Shown here: positions 1 through 6,153 of the stretch, in pieces
Position numbering within the stretch: the stretch's first letter is position 1
Layout: the number at the start of each line of letters is the position of its first letter
NCBI GenBank assembly: GCA_947628575.1
Contig: CANRAK010000019.1
Location: forward strand, 1-19,500
Reading direction: 5' to 3'
Length of the DNA stretch: 19,500 nucleotides
From: an uncultured Clostridia bacterium
GTDB lineage: Bacteria; Bacillota; Clostridia; TANB77; CAG-465
The notes under the pieces: generated by a model
Told to the model about the DNA's origin: nothing
The model's input: only the letters and a program-made list of their open reading frames with translations
The model's database searches: none
Made by a program: the position numbers and the translations under genes

Positions 1-26
1 CTTATCAGTCAATGATTAGTTTACAG

Positions 27-154
27 CCTCAAAGGACTACTTATGTGTGCTTGAAACAACTGCACTTGCACTGTTTATTATACTGATTTAATCTGAAAGT
101 TGCAGAAGTCTGCAACTCCTCCTACCGTGCTTTGTAGTGTGTATTCCTTAGAGG
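27..154. other. possible structured RNA element, strand uncertain
   Basis: This non-coding stretch is richer in G+C than its surroundings and can fold. Arm 27-36 pairs with 145-154 (10 bp, one mismatch), and CTAC at 37-40 can pair with GTAG at 134-137. A 9-bp perfect inverted repeat lies inside at 98-106 and 109-117, followed by an unpaired CCTCCT at 118-123. A long closing stem, an open middle and an apical hairpin recall 6S-type RNAs, but I cannot match a known family by sequence. On the minus strand TTGAGT (185-180) and TATAAT (161-156), 18 bp apart, could be a promoter, although its start would fall inside the outer stem. No terminator is visible on either strand, and the window edge hides what lies to the left. 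It may be a small RNA, the end of a larger one, or chance pairing. Confidence 0.25.
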
Positions 155-241
155 TATTATATAATAAAAAGTGCTTCAAACTCAAGGCTTTCATACCTAT
201 GTGTGCCTTACGAGCGAAGCGAGAAAGGAATGGAATTTATT

Positions 242-700
242 ATGAAAATAATATTTTTAGATGTTGATGGCGTTTTAAATTCTCAAAATTATTTTATTAC
301 AAGATATCACGAATTAGGCAGACCTGTAAGAGGTAAAGAAGAAATAGACAAAATGGCTGTAAAGTATTTAAAGAATATAGTAGATAAAACAGATGCGAAA
401 ATTGTATTAACTTCATCTTGGAAAATAATAAAAAGACAAGTACAAGATTTAGAAGATGTTTTAAAAGAATATAATTTAAATATTATGGATATAACTAGTA
501 ACTATGCAGATAAAAGAGGAAAGGAAATACGCGAGTGGTTAAATAATAACAAAGGTGTGGAAAATTTTGTTATATTAGATGATGATTTTTTTAAAGACTA
601 TAACGGATTAGAAAATAATTTAGTGCAGACATCTTTTAAAACAGGACTTACAAAAGAGAATGTTAAAAGTGCAATAAATATATTAAATAGGGCAAAATAG
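242..700 (+). CDS. HAD-like hydrolase-fold protein (HAD_SAK_2 type)
   Basis: The 152-residue protein begins with the HAD motif I, FLDVDGVLN, with Asp7 and Asp9 as expected nucleophile and acid/base. Motif II is VLTSSW (residues 55-60) and a late acidic motif ILDDD lies at 111-115. The combination of DVDGVLN, SSW, a REWL-type helix and LDDD is typical of the HAD domain first described in multidomain 'Swiss army knife' RNA-repair proteins; small stand-alone versions are common and their substrates unknown. There is no cap domain and no membrane segment, so it should be a cytosolic phosphatase-like enzyme. The ATG at 242 was chosen because AAGGA at 226-230 sits about 11 nt upstream; the GTG at 203 and ATG at 230 lack suitably spaced sites. 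It appears to be a single-gene unit, with a short hairpin plus T-run overlapping the stop. Fold assignment is good; function is unknown. Confidence 0.8.
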   Translation: MKIIFLDVDGVLNSQNYFITRYHELGRPVRGKEEIDKMAVKYLKNIVDKTDAKIVLTSSWKIIKRQVQDLEDVLKEYNLNIMDITSNYADKRGKEIREWLNNNKGVENFVILDDDFFKDYNGLENNLVQTSFKTGLTKENVKSAINILNRAK

Positions 701-714
701 CTCTATTTTTTTCT
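694..714 (+). terminator. weak intrinsic terminator after the HAD gene
   Basis: AAAATAG and CTATTTT form a short AT-rich hairpin overlapping the TAG stop at 698-700 and run into a T-tract. The stem is weak, so termination may be partial. Confidence 0.4.
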
Positions 715-719
715 AATTC

Positions 720-748
720 TTGACAAAATCCAAAAAAATTTGTATAAT
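720..748 (+). promoter_or_regulatory. sigma-A promoter for the 809-1135 gene
   Basis: TTGACA at 720-725 and TATAAT at 743-748 are both consensus hexamers, 17 bp apart. This is the best promoter match in the window. Transcription should start near 755, about 54 nt before the ATG at 809. Confidence 0.85.
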
Positions 749-808
749 TTATAACACTTGCATATATGTTCAATTAATATAATAAATTATGTGATTGGAG
801 GTACGCTT

Positions 809-1135
809 ATGAATTCTAAGCAGATAGTTATTATTATAATATTTATATTATTAATTATTTATTTTATCTATTTTTACTTTACAAGAGTATATAAAAGATA
901 TACTATAACAGTTATGTATTCAAATTATGATGAAAATGATTTGAAAAGAATAGCTAGAGTAATAGAAAAAATAGGTATTAAAGATTATGAGATTAGAGAA
1001 AATAATAAGTTAGACTATGCATCTTTTTACTGGGTAGGTGTAAAATGCGAAAGTCAACAATATTATGAATTATTGAAAAGACTTAATAATATAAATAAGA
1101 ACCTTGAAGTTATAGGTACAGAAAAAGGATGGTAA
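809..1135 (+). CDS. single-membrane-helix small protein, ferredoxin-like domain predicted
   Basis: The product is 108 residues. Residues 4-26 are one strongly hydrophobic helix followed by Lys/Arg, so the protein should be anchored with a cytoplasmic C-terminal domain of about 80 residues. The pattern there is strand (YTITVMY), helix (DLKRIARVIEKIG), strand (IKDYEI), strand (FYWVGVKCE), helix, strand (LEVIGTEKG), a beta-alpha-beta-beta-alpha-beta order as in ACT and MgtC C-terminal domains. That fold is inferred by eye. The gene at 1505-1870 has the same architecture with little sequence identity. GGAGG at 797-801, seven bases before the ATG at 809, decides the start over the in-frame TTG at 758. 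It is monocistronic, between the promoter at 720 and the terminator at 1134. No function can be assigned. Confidence 0.75.
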   Translation: MNSKQIVIIIIFILLIIYFIYFYFTRVYKRYTITVMYSNYDENDLKRIARVIEKIGIKDYEIRENNKLDYASFYWVGVKCESQQYYELLKRLNNINKNLEVIGTEKGW

Positions 1136-1166
1136 AGATCGAAAAAATATTTTTGGTCTTTTTTTT
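1134..1166 (+). terminator. intrinsic terminator
   Basis: AAAGATC at 1134-1140 pairs with GGTCTTT at 1155-1161 (one G-U), the stem continues with A5/T5 pairs inside, and a T-run at 1159-1166 follows. The left arm overlaps the stop codon of the preceding gene (1133-1135). Confidence 0.85.
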
Positions 1167-1224
1167 GTTTTATTTTTGTTTTTATTTTTAGATTTTTAGA
1201 TTTATCTTTTTAATATTTTTGCAT

Positions 1225-1251
1225 AAAAAAAACTAAGCAAAATGCTTAGTT
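1225..1251 (-). terminator. intrinsic terminator of tRNA-Asn
   Basis: On the minus strand, arms AACTAAGC (1251-1244) and GCTTAGTT (1238-1231) form an 8-bp perfect stem with a 5-nt loop, followed by eight T residues (1232-1225). It lies seven bases past the encoded CCA end. Confidence 0.9.
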
Positions 1252-1257
1252 AATGTT

Positions 1258-1332
1258 TGGCTCCTCAAGTAGGGCTCGAACCTACGACCCTTCGGTTAAC
1301 AGCCGAATGCTCTACCACTGAGCTATTGAGGA
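1258..1332 (-). tRNA. tRNA-Asn (anticodon GTT), CCA encoded
   Basis: Read on the minus strand, the acceptor arms TCCTCAA and TTGAGGA pair fully and are followed by discriminator G and an encoded CCA (1260-1258). The D arm carries AGCTCAGTGGTAGAGC. The anticodon stem TTCGG/CCGAA holds the loop CTGTTAA, giving anticodon GTT and therefore asparagine. The T arm has GTAGG TTCGAGC CCTAC. The gene has its own promoter (1354-1382) and terminator (1225-1251), so it is a single-gene unit antisense to its neighbours. Asn codons are very frequent in this AT-rich genome, above all in the infB linker. Confidence 0.97.
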
Positions 1333-1353
1333 ATATATAATTAGTATATTCAT

Positions 1354-1382
1354 ATAATACCACTTGTATGCAAATTTGTAAA
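1354..1382 (-). promoter_or_regulatory. promoter of tRNA-Asn
   Basis: On the minus strand TTTACA (1382-1377) and TATTAT (1359-1354) are 17 bp apart. The start would fall near 1347, about 15 nt before the mature 5' end at 1332. Confidence 0.7.
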
Positions 1383-1418
1383 TACCATTTTATTAATTTT
1401 TTAAAAAAATATATTTTC

Positions 1419-1447
1419 TTGATTTGTTATGTAAATAATGATATAAT
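1419..1447 (+). promoter_or_regulatory. sigma-A promoter for the 1505-1870 gene
   Basis: TTGATT at 1419-1424 and TATAAT at 1442-1447 are separated by 17 bp. The expected start near 1454 gives a leader of about 50 nt with no obvious structure. Confidence 0.75.
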
Positions 1448-1504
1448 ATGGCTACTTGAAAAAATTTACTTTTTATTGAATATATAAAAGGAGGAAAAAT
1501 AATT

Positions 1505-1870
1505 ATGGAGTACGTTGTAGTAATATTGATAGGATTATGCATTATTGTAATGCTAAATTGGAATAATTTAAATATTATTAGGTATAATATTCTAAGAAAA
1601 GTAAAAGAAAAGGAAGATGAGAATTATTTAATTTGTAAATATATTATAACATTAAAATATTATGATACAGTGCCAAAAAATTGTGATATAATAAAATCAT
1701 TAAGAAAGGCTAAAATAACAAGTTATAAAATTATATCTAAAGGATGTAATTTAACAGTATTAAATGTTGAATGTAGCAAAGCAAAAATGAATAAGTTAGA
1801 AAAGTACTTAAATATTTTCTGTAAAAAAGAAAATAAGTACTTTGAAATATTAAGTATAAAGAAGAAGTGA
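1505..1870 (+). CDS. single-membrane-helix small protein, second of the pair
   Basis: The 121-residue product has one N-terminal hydrophobic helix (residues 3-17), a basic, highly charged stretch (31-41), then a domain of about 75 residues. That domain again reads strand (YIITLKYYD), helix (CDIIKSLRKAK), strand (TSYKIIS), strand (LTVLNVECS), helix (KMNKLEKYLNIF), strand (FEILSIKKK). This matches the order seen in the protein at 809-1135, and both carry a V-K/E-C motif in the third strand, but overall identity is low. Homology is therefore suggested, not shown. AAAGGAGG ending at 1494 lies ten bases before the ATG. The gene has its own promoter (1419-1447) and terminator (1862-1894), and its last codons form the terminator's left arm. 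No function is known. Confidence 0.72.
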   Translation: MEYVVVILIGLCIIVMLNWNNLNIIRYNILRKVKEKEDENYLICKYIITLKYYDTVPKNCDIIKSLRKAKITSYKIISKGCNLTVLNVECSKAKMNKLEKYLNIFCKKENKYFEILSIKKK

Positions 1871-1894
1871 CTAAAGTTACTTCTTTATTTTTTT
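1862..1894 (+). terminator. intrinsic terminator
   Basis: AAGAAGTGA (1862-1870) pairs with TTACTTCTT (1877-1885) over 9 bp with one G-U, followed by a T-rich tail to 1894. The left arm is the last two codons plus the TGA stop of the preceding gene. Confidence 0.85.
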
Positions 1895-1974
1895 GTTGAA
1901 AAAAGAAAAGTTTTGTCTATTTGTGAAACCTCTGCAAAAAGCTTGTGAAATAGATAGAAAAAGCACTATTCTTA

Positions 1975-1983
1975 TGTTATAAT
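1975..1983 (+). promoter_or_regulatory. extended -10 promoter for the 2023 gene
   Basis: TGTTATAAT is a full extended -10 element (TG, one base, TATAAT at 1978-1983). The hexamer 17 bp upstream is poor, which fits an extended -10 promoter. The start would be near 1990, about 33 nt before the GTG start. Confidence 0.6.
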
Positions 1984-2022
1984 TAGTTCTCGTGACTAAT
2001 ATAATAAATGAGGAGGAAAAAA

Positions 2023-2901
2023 GTGAATATTCTAGAAAGATTTTGTAATGCATTTGAAGATATAACAACAATTAAAGGAAGATATATATATTTAACAATG
2101 ATATCTATTCTAATTATTTTAATAGTACAAATAATTAGAAGAATACTACTAAAAATATTCTATAAAAAGCATTCTAATTCAAAAGAAAAATATATGTATA
2201 ATAAAAAGGGAAGTGCAATATCTACTGGACTAATTATTGTATTCTTATTTTTAATATGGGAAGATTACCTTAAAGATTTTATGACGTTTATAACATTTAT
2301 ATCTACTGCAATAACATTATCTTTAAAAGATTTTATATTTAACTTTTTCTCAGGTATATATATTAGGACGAGTAAAATATTCTCATTAGAAGATAGGATA
2401 GAAATAGACGATTTAAAAGGTGATGTTGTAAACATTAACAAAACCGGTTTCGATTTACTAGAAATAGATGATAGAGTATATGGAGAACAAAGTACTGGTA
2501 GGATAGTTCATGTTCCAAACTCTATAGTATTTACATATCCTGTTAAAAATTATGTACGTGCTTTTAAATACATTTGGGACGAAATAAATGTTAAAATTCC
2601 ACTTGATGCTAATATATATAAAACAAAAAAAGAATTATACAAGATAATAAATAAAAACAGTACTGTAAGAAAGATACCAGATAAAATGATTGACGAAGTA
2701 AATCACGCTTGTTCAGATTACAGAATATATTTTAATAATTTATCCCCAATAATATATATTGAAATTGTAGATAATCACATAGAATTATATTTAAGATTTT
2801 TAGTGCATCCAAAGAAAAAAAGAAATATAGAGAATTCTATTTGGCTAGATATATTAAATTGTTACAAAGAAGGAAAAATAGAATTATATAAAAAAGAGTA
2901 G
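2023..2901 (+). CDS. MscS-like mechanosensitive channel, divergent subfamily
   Basis: The 292-residue protein has three hydrophobic segments (about 21-47, 66-84 and 87-112) leading into a soluble MscS-type domain. That domain has the beta-barrel signatures DRIEI, GDVV, HVPNS and a PVKNY stretch. MscS channels open under membrane tension and release solutes on hypo-osmotic shock. The pore-lining helix is unusual: TAITLSLKDFIFNFFSG replaces the Gly/Ala-rich pore helix of canonical MscS, as seen in the neighbour at 3524-4576. Its gating may therefore differ. The GTG at 2023 is taken as start because AGGAGG (2011-2016) lies six bases upstream; the in-frame ATG at 2008 abuts that site and has none of its own. 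The gene has its own extended -10 promoter and may read through into 2944-3501. Family assignment is good; physiological role is inferred. Confidence 0.82.
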   Translation: MNILERFCNAFEDITTIKGRYIYLTMISILIILIVQIIRRILLKIFYKKHSNSKEKYMYNKKGSAISTGLIIVFLFLIWEDYLKDFMTFITFISTAITLSLKDFIFNFFSGIYIRTSKIFSLEDRIEIDDLKGDVVNINKTGFDLLEIDDRVYGEQSTGRIVHVPNSIVFTYPVKNYVRAFKYIWDEINVKIPLDANIYKTKKELYKIINKNSTVRKIPDKMIDEVNHACSDYRIYFNNLSPIIYIEIVDNHIELYLRFLVHPKKKRNIENSIWLDILNCYKEGKIELYKKE

Positions 2902-2918
2902 ATTTTTTGCCCATCTTT

Positions 2919-2927
2919 TGATATAAT
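2919..2927 (+). promoter_or_regulatory. extended -10 promoter for the 2944 gene
   Basis: TGATATAAT fits the extended -10 consensus, with TATAAT at 2922-2927. No good -35 is seen. The start near 2934 would leave almost no leader before the ribosome binding site AGGTGA (2934-2939), so read-through from the upstream channel gene is also possible. Confidence 0.45.
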
Positions 2928-2943
2928 TCATATAGGTGAGATT

Positions 2944-3501
2944 ATGAAAAATAACAAAAAAACAATAATAATAGTAATAGTGGCTATATTAATATTAGTA
3001 CTACTAATTTTTATAGGGCTAAAGATATTTAAAAAAGAAAGTGTAGACGAAACACAAAATGTTTTAGACCAAGATATAGTAGCACAAGATATAGATGAAG
3101 ATGGAAGTGAAGAAAAAGAACCAGATACAGTAACTTCTAATACAACAGATGATGGGTCTGTAGTTGATTCTGTAGATACTGTAGTTGTAAATAGATTTGT
3201 AGATGAAAATGGAAATGATATGACAGAAGAAGCTATACAAGAAGCTAAAAATAAAATAATAGAGGCAGTTAAAAAAATCCCAGTAGAATCATTAGGATTA
3301 GATGTTAACTTAGATAATGCTAGATTTATATTTACAGAAGGAATAACAACAATAAATCATAACGAATGTTTCGTATTTTCAATTTATGTGCAAGAAGGAG
3401 AAAACTTAGTAAATAAAGGCATGTATGCAATTTCTAGAGATACAACAATAATATATAAATTTAATCCACAAACAGTATGTTATGAACTAATACAAATATA
3501 A
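2944..3501 (+). CDS. membrane-anchored acidic extracytoplasmic protein
   Basis: The 185-residue protein starts with a few lysines and one hydrophobic helix (residues 7-28). There is no lipobox cysteine and no clear signal-peptidase site, so it is probably a membrane anchor. Residues 32-78 form a low-complexity Asp/Glu/Ser/Thr linker. The C-terminal domain (about 80-185) has an amphipathic helix (EEAIQEAKNKIIEAVKKI) and a strand-rich end with ECFVFSIYVQ and GMYAISRDTTIIYKF. Small strand-rich modules of this kind occur in surface proteins of Clostridia, but I do not recognise the family. AGGTGA lies just upstream of the ATG. It converges with the mscS gene on a shared terminator at 3505-3531. 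Its position after a channel gene suggests cell-envelope work; nothing more specific is supported. Confidence 0.75.
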   Translation: MKNNKKTIIIVIVAILILVLLIFIGLKIFKKESVDETQNVLDQDIVAQDIDEDGSEEKEPDTVTSNTTDDGSVVDSVDTVVVNRFVDENGNDMTEEAIQEAKNKIIEAVKKIPVESLGLDVNLDNARFIFTEGITTINHNECFVFSIYVQEGENLVNKGMYAISRDTTIIYKFNPQTVCYELIQI

Positions 3502-3504
3502 AAT

Positions 3505-3531
3505 AATAGGCACTTTTTAGTGCCTATTTTC
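3505..3531. terminator. bidirectional terminator between convergent genes
   Basis: AATAGGCACT (3505-3514) and AGTGCCTATT (3519-3528) form a 10-bp perfect stem with a TTTT loop. The plus side continues into a T-rich tail; the minus side is followed by an AT-rich, less uniform tail. The minus-strand stop codon (3526-3524) lies in the stem, so it serves the 2944 gene and probably mscS too. Confidence 0.85.
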
Positions 3532-4576
3532 TTAGATATATGGTTTGAGAATTATATGCCATATTTACTTTATTTTCATTTAATATACTAATTAGTTTAA
3601 AATTAATTTTATCTAGATAATCTACATAATCTACATAAGGGATAATTGGTGTAAAGCAGTTTATTTTTAAATTGTAACCATTATCTTTTATCTCATTAAA
3701 TTTTACATATAAATTATCTTTTAAAATATCTTTTTCATTCTCAAGAAATATAAGTATATCATTTTGTACATCTGCTACTTTCTTTAGTGGAGTTTCAAGT
3801 TCTAATACTAGTTCAATTAGTATTTTTCTTTTTTGTAATCTACTCCAGTTAGTAATAGAGGAATCGACAATTTTAGAATTAGGAATTGCTACTACAGAAT
3901 TAGTACTTTCTCTAATTCTTGTACTTCTAAAAGTAAATTCTTCTACACCACCTTCAATGGTATCAATTTTTATCCAGTCACCAACCTCAAAAGGTTTATC
4001 TAGTATTATCATTAAAGCACCTATTATATTTTTCGCAGTATCTTGCGCAGCTAATGCAACAGCTACACCACCAATACCAAGACCAGCTATAATACCATTT
4101 ATATTAAATCCAAGTTCACTTATTACAATAAGCGCACCAAGAATATATATAAGTATTTTAAGTGCTTTACAAATCATTCTAATCATATTGTCGTTGGCTT
4201 TATCTATCTTTTTTCTAATAGCTTTTTCAAATTTAGATTTTGGAGCAACTAAGTTTCCAATACTATAAGTAACAAGGATAATAACAACTATTCTAAATAG
4301 TTTTTCTAAAATCCCTTTAAGGAACTCAGTAGGACCAAGTATTAATAATCCTAGGTATAAGCCTAGTATTCCAAAAAATGTTTTTAATGATTTATAGAAA
4401 GGATTAATACGAATTTTTTCTTTTCCCTTTACTTTAAATATTTTAATTATTATACTAGACAAAACGCCCTTTAATATATACATTAAAGCTAATACTATAA
4501 TCGCTATAATTACTCGTTTAATAGAGAATAAATTTAAATCAAAAAAAGCACCAAAAATTTCTTTTACTTTTTCCAT
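3524..4576 (-). CDS. small-conductance mechanosensitive channel MscS
   Basis: The 350-residue protein has five predicted membrane segments (about 21-47, 66-80, 92-111, 136-156, 160-192), so two more N-terminal helices than E. coli MscS. The last carries the classic pore-helix motif GLGIGGVAVALAAQDTAKN (165-183). It is followed by KPFEVGDWI, by GVEEFTFRSTRIR for the beta domain and by VAIPNS (229-234), then an alpha/beta C-terminal domain forming the cytoplasmic cage. It should be a homoheptameric inner-membrane channel that opens under tension. GGGGAGGA at 4588-4581 lies just before the ATG. A TTGAAA/TATAAT promoter (4626-4598) faces away from the cysS promoter, so the two units are divergently transcribed from a short intergenic region. 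The identification is firm. Confidence 0.93.
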   Translation of the reverse strand: MEKVKEIFGAFFDLNLFSIKRVIIAIIVLALMYILKGVLSSIIIKIFKVKGKEKIRINPFYKSLKTFFGILGLYLGLLILGPTEFLKGILEKLFRIVVIILVTYSIGNLVAPKSKFEKAIRKKIDKANDNMIRMICKALKILIYILGALIVISELGFNINGIIAGLGIGGVAVALAAQDTAKNIIGALMIILDKPFEVGDWIKIDTIEGGVEEFTFRSTRIRESTNSVVAIPNSKIVDSSITNWSRLQKRKILIELVLELETPLKKVADVQNDILIFLENEKDILKDNLYVKFNEIKDNGYNLKINCFTPIIPYVDYVDYLDKINFKLISILNENKVNMAYNSQTIYLRK

Positions 4577-4597
4577 GATATCCTCCCCTTCATAAAA

Positions 4598-4626
4598 ATT
4601 ATATTATATTAAAAGATAAATTTCAA
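4598..4626 (-). promoter_or_regulatory. promoter of mscS
   Basis: On the minus strand TTGAAA (4626-4621) and TATAAT (4603-4598) are 17 bp apart. The start near 4591 leaves only about 15 nt of leader, which contains the ribosome binding site. Confidence 0.75.
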
Positions 4627-4694
4627 TAAACAAATAATAAATATTTAATATATAGATATATTTTAGTAAAAAGATAAATAAATATTACATATAA

Positions 4695-4723
4695 TTGAAA
4701 AATAACATAAATTAGTATATAAT
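4695..4723 (+). promoter_or_regulatory. promoter of the cysS unit
   Basis: TTGAAA at 4695-4700 and TATAAT at 4718-4723 are 17 bp apart. A start near 4730 leaves about 22 nt before the ATG at 4753, too short for a T-box leader. Confidence 0.8.
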
Positions 4724-4752
4724 ATACTAGACTAGAAAGGGTGAATAATTTA

Positions 4753-6144
4753 ATGATAAAGTTATATAATACTTTAACAAAAGAAAAGGAAGTTTTTGAA
4801 CCACTAGATAAGGAAAATAATATTGTAAAAATATATTCATGTGGACTAACTGTGTATAACTATGCGCATATAGGTAATATGAGAACATATATTTTTATGG
4901 ATACCCTAAGAAAAGTTTTAAAATATAATGGATATAAATTAAAGCACGTAATGAATATTACAGATGTAGGACATTTAACTTCTGATGCAGATGAAGGCGA
5001 AGATAAAATGGCTAAGTCTGCAAGAGAGCAACATAAAAGTGTATATGAGATAGCCAAAATGTATACAGAAGCATATCAAAAAGACTTTAAAAAATTAAAT
5101 ATAGAAGATACAGAATATTTAGTTAAAGCAACTGACCATATAAAAGATATGGAAGAATATGTAAAAGAAATAATGAAAAATGGATATGCATATGAAACAT
5201 CTAAGGGAGTATACTTTGATACTTCAAAACTAAAAGATTATGGCAGAATGCTTTCTAATAACAATCTAGAAGATTTAAAAGCAGGAGCAAGAGTAGATGT
5301 AGATACTGAAAAAAGAAACCCACAAGACTTTGCTTTATGGATAAAAGCACCAAAAGAACACATTATGAAATGGGATAGTTTTATGGGACTATGCTATCCT
5401 GGTTGGCATATAGAATGTTCAGCAATGTCTAGAAAATACTTAGGTGATGTTTTTGATATTCATACAGGTGGTGTAGATCATATTCCAATACATCATGAAA
5501 ATGAAATTGCACAATCTATAGGAGCTACAGGACATATACCTGCAAAAACTTGGATGCATGTTGAATTTCTTTTAATTAATAATGGAAAAATGTCAAAGAG
5601 TTTAAAAAATGTATATACAGTATCTGACTTAGAAAAAGAAGGAATTGAACCACTTGCATATAGATACTTTAACTATTCAGCACATTATAGGACAAAACTT
5701 AATTTTACATGGGATACTATAAAAGCTGCTCAAGTTGCATTAAATAGATTAAGAGAAGCAACAAAAAAGCAAAAAAATGGAGTGGAAAAAGCAGATCCAG
5801 AAAAGATAAAAGAATATAAAGAAAGATTTCTAAATGCTATAAATGATGATATAAATATGCCACTTGCAATGGCTGTATTATGGGATGTAGCAAAAGAGCC
5901 AGTTAAATCTAAAGATTATTACAATTTAATTATGGAATTTGAAAAAGTAACATCATTAGATTTAGACAAAGAAACAGAAGAACAAGTAGAGTATGATGAA
6001 GAAGTTGCGAGCATATTAGAAGAAAGAAAATTAGCAAGAGAAAATAAAGATTTTGCAAAATCTGATGAACTTAGAGATAAACTAAAAGAAATGGGCTATA
6101 TAGTTATAGACTCTAAAGAAGGACAAAAACTAAAGAAAGTGTAG
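4753..6144 (+). CDS. cysS: cysteinyl-tRNA synthetase
   Basis: This class I synthetase charges tRNA-Cys with cysteine using ATP. The 463 residues match the usual length. The HIGH-type signature is HIGN at 39-42 and the KMSKS loop is KMSKS at 279-283. The Zn ligands that select cysteine are Cys30, Cys222, His247 and Glu251, placed as in the E. coli enzyme. The C-terminal helical domain ends with the common KSDELRDKLKEMGY stretch. The ATG at 4753 was preferred over the GTG at 4741: the AAAGGGTG that would serve as ribosome binding site includes that GTG and is well spaced for 4753, and family members begin at this point (MIKLYNTLT). It is the first gene of a unit continuing into the Fem-type gene nine bases later. 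There is no T-box in its leader, unlike many Bacillota synthetase genes. Confidence 0.97.
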   Translation: MIKLYNTLTKEKEVFEPLDKENNIVKIYSCGLTVYNYAHIGNMRTYIFMDTLRKVLKYNGYKLKHVMNITDVGHLTSDADEGEDKMAKSAREQHKSVYEIAKMYTEAYQKDFKKLNIEDTEYLVKATDHIKDMEEYVKEIMKNGYAYETSKGVYFDTSKLKDYGRMLSNNNLEDLKAGARVDVDTEKRNPQDFALWIKAPKEHIMKWDSFMGLCYPGWHIECSAMSRKYLGDVFDIHTGGVDHIPIHHENEIAQSIGATGHIPAKTWMHVEFLLINNGKMSKSLKNVYTVSDLEKEGIEPLAYRYFNYSAHYRTKLNFTWDTIKAAQVALNRLREATKKQKNGVEKADPEKIKEYKERFLNAINDDINMPLAMAVLWDVAKEPVKSKDYYNLIMEFEKVTSLDLDKETEEQVEYDEEVASILEERKLARENKDFAKSDELRDKLKEMGYIVIDSKEGQKLKKV

Positions 6145-6153
6145 GGATAAAAA

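Noticed and set aside
215..226. GAGCGAAGCGAG as a hairpin or operator
   Set aside because: It reads the same backwards on one strand (mirror symmetry), so it does not form an inverted repeat or stem.
2008..2022. Upstream ATG start for the divergent MscS gene
   Set aside because: The ATG abuts AGGAGG, which is correctly spaced only for the GTG at 2023, and no site precedes the ATG.
4724..4752. T-box riboswitch upstream of cysS
   Set aside because: The promoter leaves only about 22 nt of leader and there is no T-box motif or terminator/antiterminator pair.
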